Of a DNA stretch of 64,000 nucleotides, positions 58,860-64,000 are shown in pieces. Below the pieces are notes generated by a model. It searched no databases, was not told the DNA's origin, and saw only the letters and a program-made list of their open reading frames with translations. The position numbers were made by a program, and so were the translations under genes. The stretch's first letter is position 1, and each line of letters begins with the position of its first letter. The stretch comes from Leucogyrophana mollusca. Lineage: Eukaryota > Basidiomycota > Agaricomycetes > Boletales. The stretch lies in assembly GCA_021014945.1 (NCBI GenBank), contig MU266333.1, forward strand, positions 186,001 through 250,000, given 5' to 3'.

Positions 58860-60138
58860 CTATGAGCTGGCGACGAAAGCCTTGCCCTTCTCGATGTTCT
58901 TCTTGAGCTCGGGCAAACATGCTTCCATAAGCTTCTCCTCCTCGGCCGAGAGAGGGCCGAGAGGGTGGATCTTCTCGACACCGTTCACCTGTAACATCGC
59001 GTGTGTCAGTGCGACGTATGATTGGAGAATATTGAAGCGCTCACCCCAAGCTCGACGTTCGACGAGAAGAAATCAATGCCCTGAGAGGCGTACAATGGGG
59101 AATAGACGAAAGTAGGCGTGACAACGCCCTTCTCGCCAGACAAACCCCTCAGGAGGGAGTTCGTGAATTTGGCACCAGCGTATGCCATGGAAAGCGTTGC
59201 ACTTCCAGCTCCGTCCTTTGCCTTCACAACCTCATCACCTCCGAACTGGATCCGATAAACGAGTTTCTCATAAACCTCGCCCTTAATACCCTTTCCGTAC
59301 GCGCTTTGCGACAACAAAGGAACTATCGTCGCTCCACTGTGTCCACCCACAACGGTGATAGGCGTCTCATTGGGGTGGGCACCAGCAATGCCGGCGGTGA
59401 AGCGGGCGGCGCGGACAACGTCGAGAGTGGTGACACCGAAAAGACGTTTCGGGTCGAAGACGCCAGCTTTCTCCAACGTGGCGGCTACAATAGGTACGGT
59501 AGAGTTGACGGGGTTGGAGATAACCAGGATGTGTGCGGTGGGGGCTACACGGCCAATGGCAGTCGCGAGATCCCGTACAATTGAGGCGTTGGTCTGGGTG
59601 GGATAAGCGAGGAAATGTGTTCAATAGGGCGGACACTTACGTTGAAGAGGTCATCACGGGTCATCTGGAAATGGTTTTAGAGCGGGAAACTGAATACTAT
59701 GATAGCACTTACACCAGGCTGAAGAAGCAAAGTCAATAACGTGTCTAAATACTGCATTAGTTGGAGCACTAACCTTCCTAGGGACACCGGCAGGGATCAC
59801 GACGACCTTGACGCCATCCAGAGCCTCGTCCAATTTGTCGGCAGCATAGCCGTTGACCTGTCCATGACTCAGTATCTTGCGCTTAAACTTGCGTCTCTAC
59901 ACACCTCACTTGCGGTGTCTACATGGCTAACATCTGCTGCGACACCAGGTGCACCACGAATGTCATACAAGCTAAGAGATGTGACCAAAGGATCGCTCTT
60001 GAGGAGCAAAGACAGAGGCTGGCCGATTCCACCACCAGCACCAAGGACTGCAACTTTTGTCTGTCGCGATGCCGTCGAGGAGAAGAGACGGGCACGACTT
60101 TGGGCAGTGAGTGCACGGGCTGCGGAGTGAGAAAACAT
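58860..60138 (-). CDS. MDH1: mitochondrial malate dehydrogenase
   Basis: NAD-dependent oxidation of malate to oxaloacetate in the TCA cycle. A presequence ([20 protein letters not shown]) precedes the NAD-binding [20 protein letters not shown] and [20 protein letters not shown]. Then [13 protein letters not shown] (a 6-nt exon at 59713-59718), MTRDDLFN (a 24-nt exon at 59641-59664) and [13 protein letters not shown]. The active site histidine is in [16 protein letters not shown], and [14 protein letters not shown] is the family block. It ends [11 protein letters not shown]. The introns are 50-60 nt. The two consecutive tiny exons are needed: omitting either removes universally conserved residues (PGMTRDDLF). 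The mitochondrial form is inferred from the presequence. Confidence 0.95.
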
Positions 60139-62611
60139 CGTGGAGAGTGTCGTCAAGAACGTTGGAGAAGAGAAAGACGAAGGTCGAAACCTGGCGTTCA
60201 AATTTATGCGAAGATGCCGGCAATCGGCCGCTAGATGCCGAAGTTCGGAGAGCGTCGGGTGCGCTTTCTGTTTGCGACCTGTGTTACGGGTGTTCCGAGC
60301 TGATCTTTGCACGGCGAGCAACGGGAGTCCCGCATCGAGCCAGACCGCCTGCAGAGGAAACCTACACTGTGGAAGAAGTCGGGGTACATAATGACGGAAG
60401 ACGGAAGGGGATCGATGAACACCAATGTTGCCAATGCAGCACTGCTTTTCGCGCCTTTTTGCAGCCTGTTGCCCCACCTATCCCATCGTGGTGATAAACA
60501 GCATCTACTCTGCACAGAAATGCCCACTAATGCCCACTCCTGTACAATCCACTCAAATAGGCCCAACTTGGTCATCAAAGTTACTCCGTCATTTCCCATC
60601 GTCACCGGCGGCCTTTCGATGTTTACAGGCTCACTTATTGCGTGCGGGGTGTCGTTCCCTCGTCAAATGAGCTAGCTACTTTTTCCAAGCGACATGCGGT
60701 TGTCCCACAGCATCTGGCGTGTGGGTCCTGTGTCAGGGACTACCCTGCAGTGCTCCAATTTCGTTGTAGCGGCGTTAACTCAATGGCATTCTCATGTGCT
60801 CAGTCGACTCAATGAAGCAAATAAAGGGGATCCGTCGCATCATCATGCATCATGATTTGAGCGTACAAGTAGCATTTACCAGGCTTTCAGAATTCCGATT
60901 GTGGGTGACACAGGGGCCTCAGGCCGTTTAGTGGCAGACTGGAGGTATTATTTGTACTTGTTGAAAGCCAAAGGCCTTGGTAAACAATAGTAATATTCTC
61001 ACCTCCTCGGCCTCGGATGTTGAAATAGCGAATCATCTAAATGCTGGAAAATCCTTTATGTCTCATCAGTCCCCCGCTTGTCAGGCATGCGGATGCGTTG
61101 TATCAGTAAGGCGAACATTCCCCGTCTCGTAACTCTCCACCCCAGGTTTGAGCTGTGCTTCATTGATCACGTCGGCTATGTTAATCCCCAGATTCTCAAA
61201 TGAAGTCTCGCTCGGACAGCCTTATGTTGCGCCATACGCACTTGCACTTTCGAACGACATAGTGCTCTTCCATGGCATATATACATTTCTCCAATGTCAT
61301 TCATGACCTCTGTATACTTGGGAACCCCCTTGGGACATGGCGCCCCCGGAAGATCCGCGCCTGAAAATGTTGTCCATCCAACGTTTATCTACCAGTGCGC
61401 AAACGAGATACAGCCGTGATCGTGCGCTTCTCTAGAGGTGCAATATTGCAATCAAGGTACTTACTCTAACCGATACTGGGCCCCTGCGTCCGAGTTTCTG
61501 AACTTTTATCGGTTTAGCTCGAAACCACAACTTGCTATGCTTGTATACTACCCCAGAATGGCGTGTACTTGCATTTCTCTAGGGATACCATTGCCTATAG
61601 AATGCACCGGTCCTGAGCTTCCGGTAATATCTTTCCCATTGGCACCGCTTCCACGAAAGGGGCGTATTTGGCATTTGGGTTCAGCTGCTGGGCAACGTTT
61701 CCCAAACCTTGGAGTGCGATTAGTACGAACGGACTTCTGGGTCACCCTGTTTGTCCCAGCGCCACAAACTGTGGGCAGCAAGATGAATCAGACAGAACCA
61801 GACATCTCAGGGAATGCACTTCCTGCCCTGTTGGGTCAGGAGTTCGTTGTTTCCCGTGTTCAAGGCTGTCCAAGTTAAGTCTTCGTGTTTCTCGGTATGC
61901 AATATATAGGCTAATTGAACGTGTGACAGCTATTGCAGTTCGTGACGGCTCACTTGAGATCATCGACCTCAGGAATCCTGAGTAGGCTTGCGACCTCCAG
62001 TCTCAGTTTGGGTTTACCTAGCACGGTCAACGTCAATGGCACTGGATATAATTTGACCACGAGTGAATGCCAATGGGGTCAGCGGGATCGGTGATGCCAA
62101 ATACTCACCTTTCATTGATCACGCGTTATCAGGAGGCGTTTTCCCGTTTATCAGTGCTTATACAGGATCAATTACGTTCCCTGACCAGATCCGCCTTTCC
62201 TTCTCTGGCGGAGAAGTTCCGGCCCACGCGTCCACACCTGTCCACACGGACATCATCCCCCATCGTCCAGCCGTCACGTAATTTCTGGTGGGTTCTCGTA
62301 CATGACGCAAACCATCAACCCGGTGTCCGAGGCTGGCTTTCTTCCGAAAACAGCAGTATACCTTATGGCGGGGTCTCAGGCTACATCTCCCACGCGCCCC
62401 AGCTGGTATTTTTCTTGTCTGCACGAATGTGGGTATTCTGCTTATTGACCAGGAGTACTTGTGAATATTACTCTGAAGCTGCTTCGCGCCGATGGATGAA
62501 TTATTTGAGACTTATACGTATTGCAGACAAAGTATTCGAAAGGCGCAGAAGGCTTGCTGTTGTTAAATCACGAGACAATAACGTAGATCGTCGCTAGCAG
62601 CAGAACTATTG
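60139..62611. other. long gene-poor region
   Basis: About 2.5 kb. Frames with some protein-like peptides occur in more than one frame at 61590-61760 (minus: NVAQQLNPNAKYAPFVEAVP, then a stop) and at 62067-62597 (plus, 176 codons), but no family, splice pattern or start fits. This may contain decayed coding DNA. Confidence 0.35.
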
Positions 62612-63060
62612 CTAGTTCGGAGGGTCAATTCTGTCAACTTCGTAGGACTTCCAGTTGTTTCCATATTCAGGGCTGGTGTCAACAATGGTAGTGTCGCCCG
62701 GGAATCCAGCAGCTAGAGGGCGGTGTTGTGAGTGAGTAGGGAGGACTCCCAGAGAACTTTTAGAAGCCACATACATTGGTTCTTCTTCTTCTTCTTGACA
62801 TCACTGCAGGAGATATCATAGAGGACTAGTTCGTACGACGCCGGGGATGCAGTGAATTTGAACGACTGCAAATTGTCCTTGACGTCTGAGGTGAAATCAT
62901 AGCATTGGTGGTCCCCGTTCGCAAGCTGACCCGATTTGTAGTACTTCTTGCCGTCCCCATGCGTGCCAGAGAATCCCTCAAATGACCACCCAGTTGCTTC
63001 TGCTACTGGGACGCTCGCCGCAACAAAGAGAGTGATGATCGCGGTAATGGAGGGAATCAT
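62612..63060 (-). CDS. small secreted protein
   Basis: Two exons give about 130 residues. A signal peptide (MIPSITAIITLFVAASVPVA) precedes GWSFEGFSGTHGDGKKYYKS, GDHQCYDFTSDVKDNLQSFK and YELVLYDISCSDVKKKKK. After an intron (donor GTATGT near 62775) the second exon encodes SAGFPGDTTIVDTSPEYGNN and ends WKSYEVDRIDPPN. Only two or three cysteines. The fold resembles crystallin-like small secreted proteins in composition (charged turn, beta-like strands), but I cannot name a family. Introns and signal peptide support a real gene. Confidence 0.68.
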
Positions 63061-64000
63061 ACTAGAGTCAACAGAGTCAGCAAGACCACTACGATTGTTG
63101 GCAGAAGGACGACCTGCCTGGTAACGAGAGTATGGGATAACGGAATGAAGAATATGTCACTACCGTCTGTATCATATAGTGATTGCAGCAAGCCGCGGGG
63201 TATGTAGTCGGCCCTCTTGACGTCCACCCACATTCCCGCCTTTCCATTTTCAGGTACGCCGATCGGTCATGGGTGGATCACTAATTATGAGTGTTGGGGC
63301 CGTTGGGCGCCAAACCATTCAAGGATCCTCGGCTGTGTAAGGATCGTGCCACACGCTAGTGTGTTGCTGTCACATGGATGTCTATTGGATGGACACTGTC
63401 ATTACCACATGAATTGCGACGCAGGATGATGTCTACCTTGCAGGTGCAAACCTTGGCGGGCGGTGACCGCAGAGGTTACATGTGGTTGGGGTCAACGTAA
63501 GTCCGGTCAGCTACAATCCGCCACCACCTATGTGATCAGTCGGGGTGTAGCCTCTCCATGCATAGTATTCAAGGGATGAGATCGATGAGAAGACTGGCAG
63601 TAGCAACCGAGGCAAGGCCGACCACTAAGGTTTGTTCCGACAGATGGAGCGCAGTAGCAAAAATGCCACTGGGGAGCCGGGATGTTTTGGCAGTTCTGCG
63701 GGATATGATGTGGGCTCGACGCATACGTCATTGTGGGGGCTGGTCATCGGAACTGTTTGCCTGGTGACGTGAGTGTGTGATGCAGCGAGAGAGGCCTTCA
63801 GTACCGCTTTATGCAGATGATGTTAGAGGTCGGGAGAGAGGCTGCGGAAAACTCACCCCCCACAATGACAGTGCTAGCCAGAAGGCAAGAAGCTACTCAA
63901 AGCCCGCTCGAAGGTCACCAGCACTTAGCTGGTTCAAGTTGATATGTACCCTTCTTCTGTACATCCTGGGTTCTGGTGAAATGTGCCATGAGACTCATCG
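63061..64000. other. right edge, possible partial gene
   Basis: On the minus strand near 63865-63900 a short hydrophobic frame (LLAFWLALSLWG) lies between an AG acceptor (GAGTAG) and a GTGAGT donor. It could be an exon of a gene that runs beyond the window, but the rest could not be followed. Confidence 0.3.

Noticed and set aside
62067..62597. Plus-strand 176-codon frame
   Set aside because: No recognisable domain and mixed composition; left as unresolved.

Overview
The window is nuclear DNA of a filamentous basidiomycete, most likely a wood- or litter-decaying agaricomycete. Genes on both strands are split by many short introns (about 50-65 nt, GT-AG with a few GC-AG). Fungal hallmarks include two class I hydrophobins, a CYP63-like P450, the fused fungal ADE2, a Tea4/Bud14-type polarity protein and a Tsr2 homologue. 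All calls come from reading translations and splice sites by eye; no database search was run.

Layout. 0.6-6.6 kb: a single-pass membrane protein, a CBM50-annotated-type basidiomycete protein, proteasome subunit RPN10, complex I subunit NDUFB7/B18 and SCO1. 6.7-12.1 kb: an accessory segment with two tandem IFI6/ISG12-like genes, a P450 C-terminal remnant between them and a full P450. 13.5-21.3 kb: a secreted GH78 rhamnosidase, the rRNA-processing kinase GRC3, a conserved unknown protein and a hemerythrin-like HHE protein. 22.0-24.9 kb: two near-identical hydrophobin genes on the arms of a roughly 0.9-kb inverted repeat. 26.0-30.3 kb: a large SH3/RA polarity protein. 30.8-33.4 kb: a P450 gene split by a 1,055-bp terminal-inverted-repeat element. 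33.6-42.4 kb: a large membrane protein, an aspartic-peptidase-like protein without its active-site triads, RSA3, ADE2 and a small secreted protein. 43.1-49.3 kb: an ABCC (Ycf1/MRP-type) transporter. 51.9-63.1 kb: a small membrane protein, class II FBP aldolase, actin, TSR2, mitochondrial malate dehydrogenase and another small secreted protein.

Connections. Several genes are basic metabolism (ADE2, FBA, MDH, NDUFB7, SCO1) or ribosome/proteasome biology (GRC3, RSA3, TSR2, RPN10). ADE2/RSA3 and actin/TSR2 are divergent pairs. P450s, the ABCC pump, GH78, hydrophobins and small secreted proteins form the accessory layer. The most striking features are repeated use of tiny exons (6 nt in aldolase, actin and malate dehydrogenase; 12-15 nt in others), the clean TIR insertion into a P450 with a TA duplication, and the hydrophobin inverted duplication.
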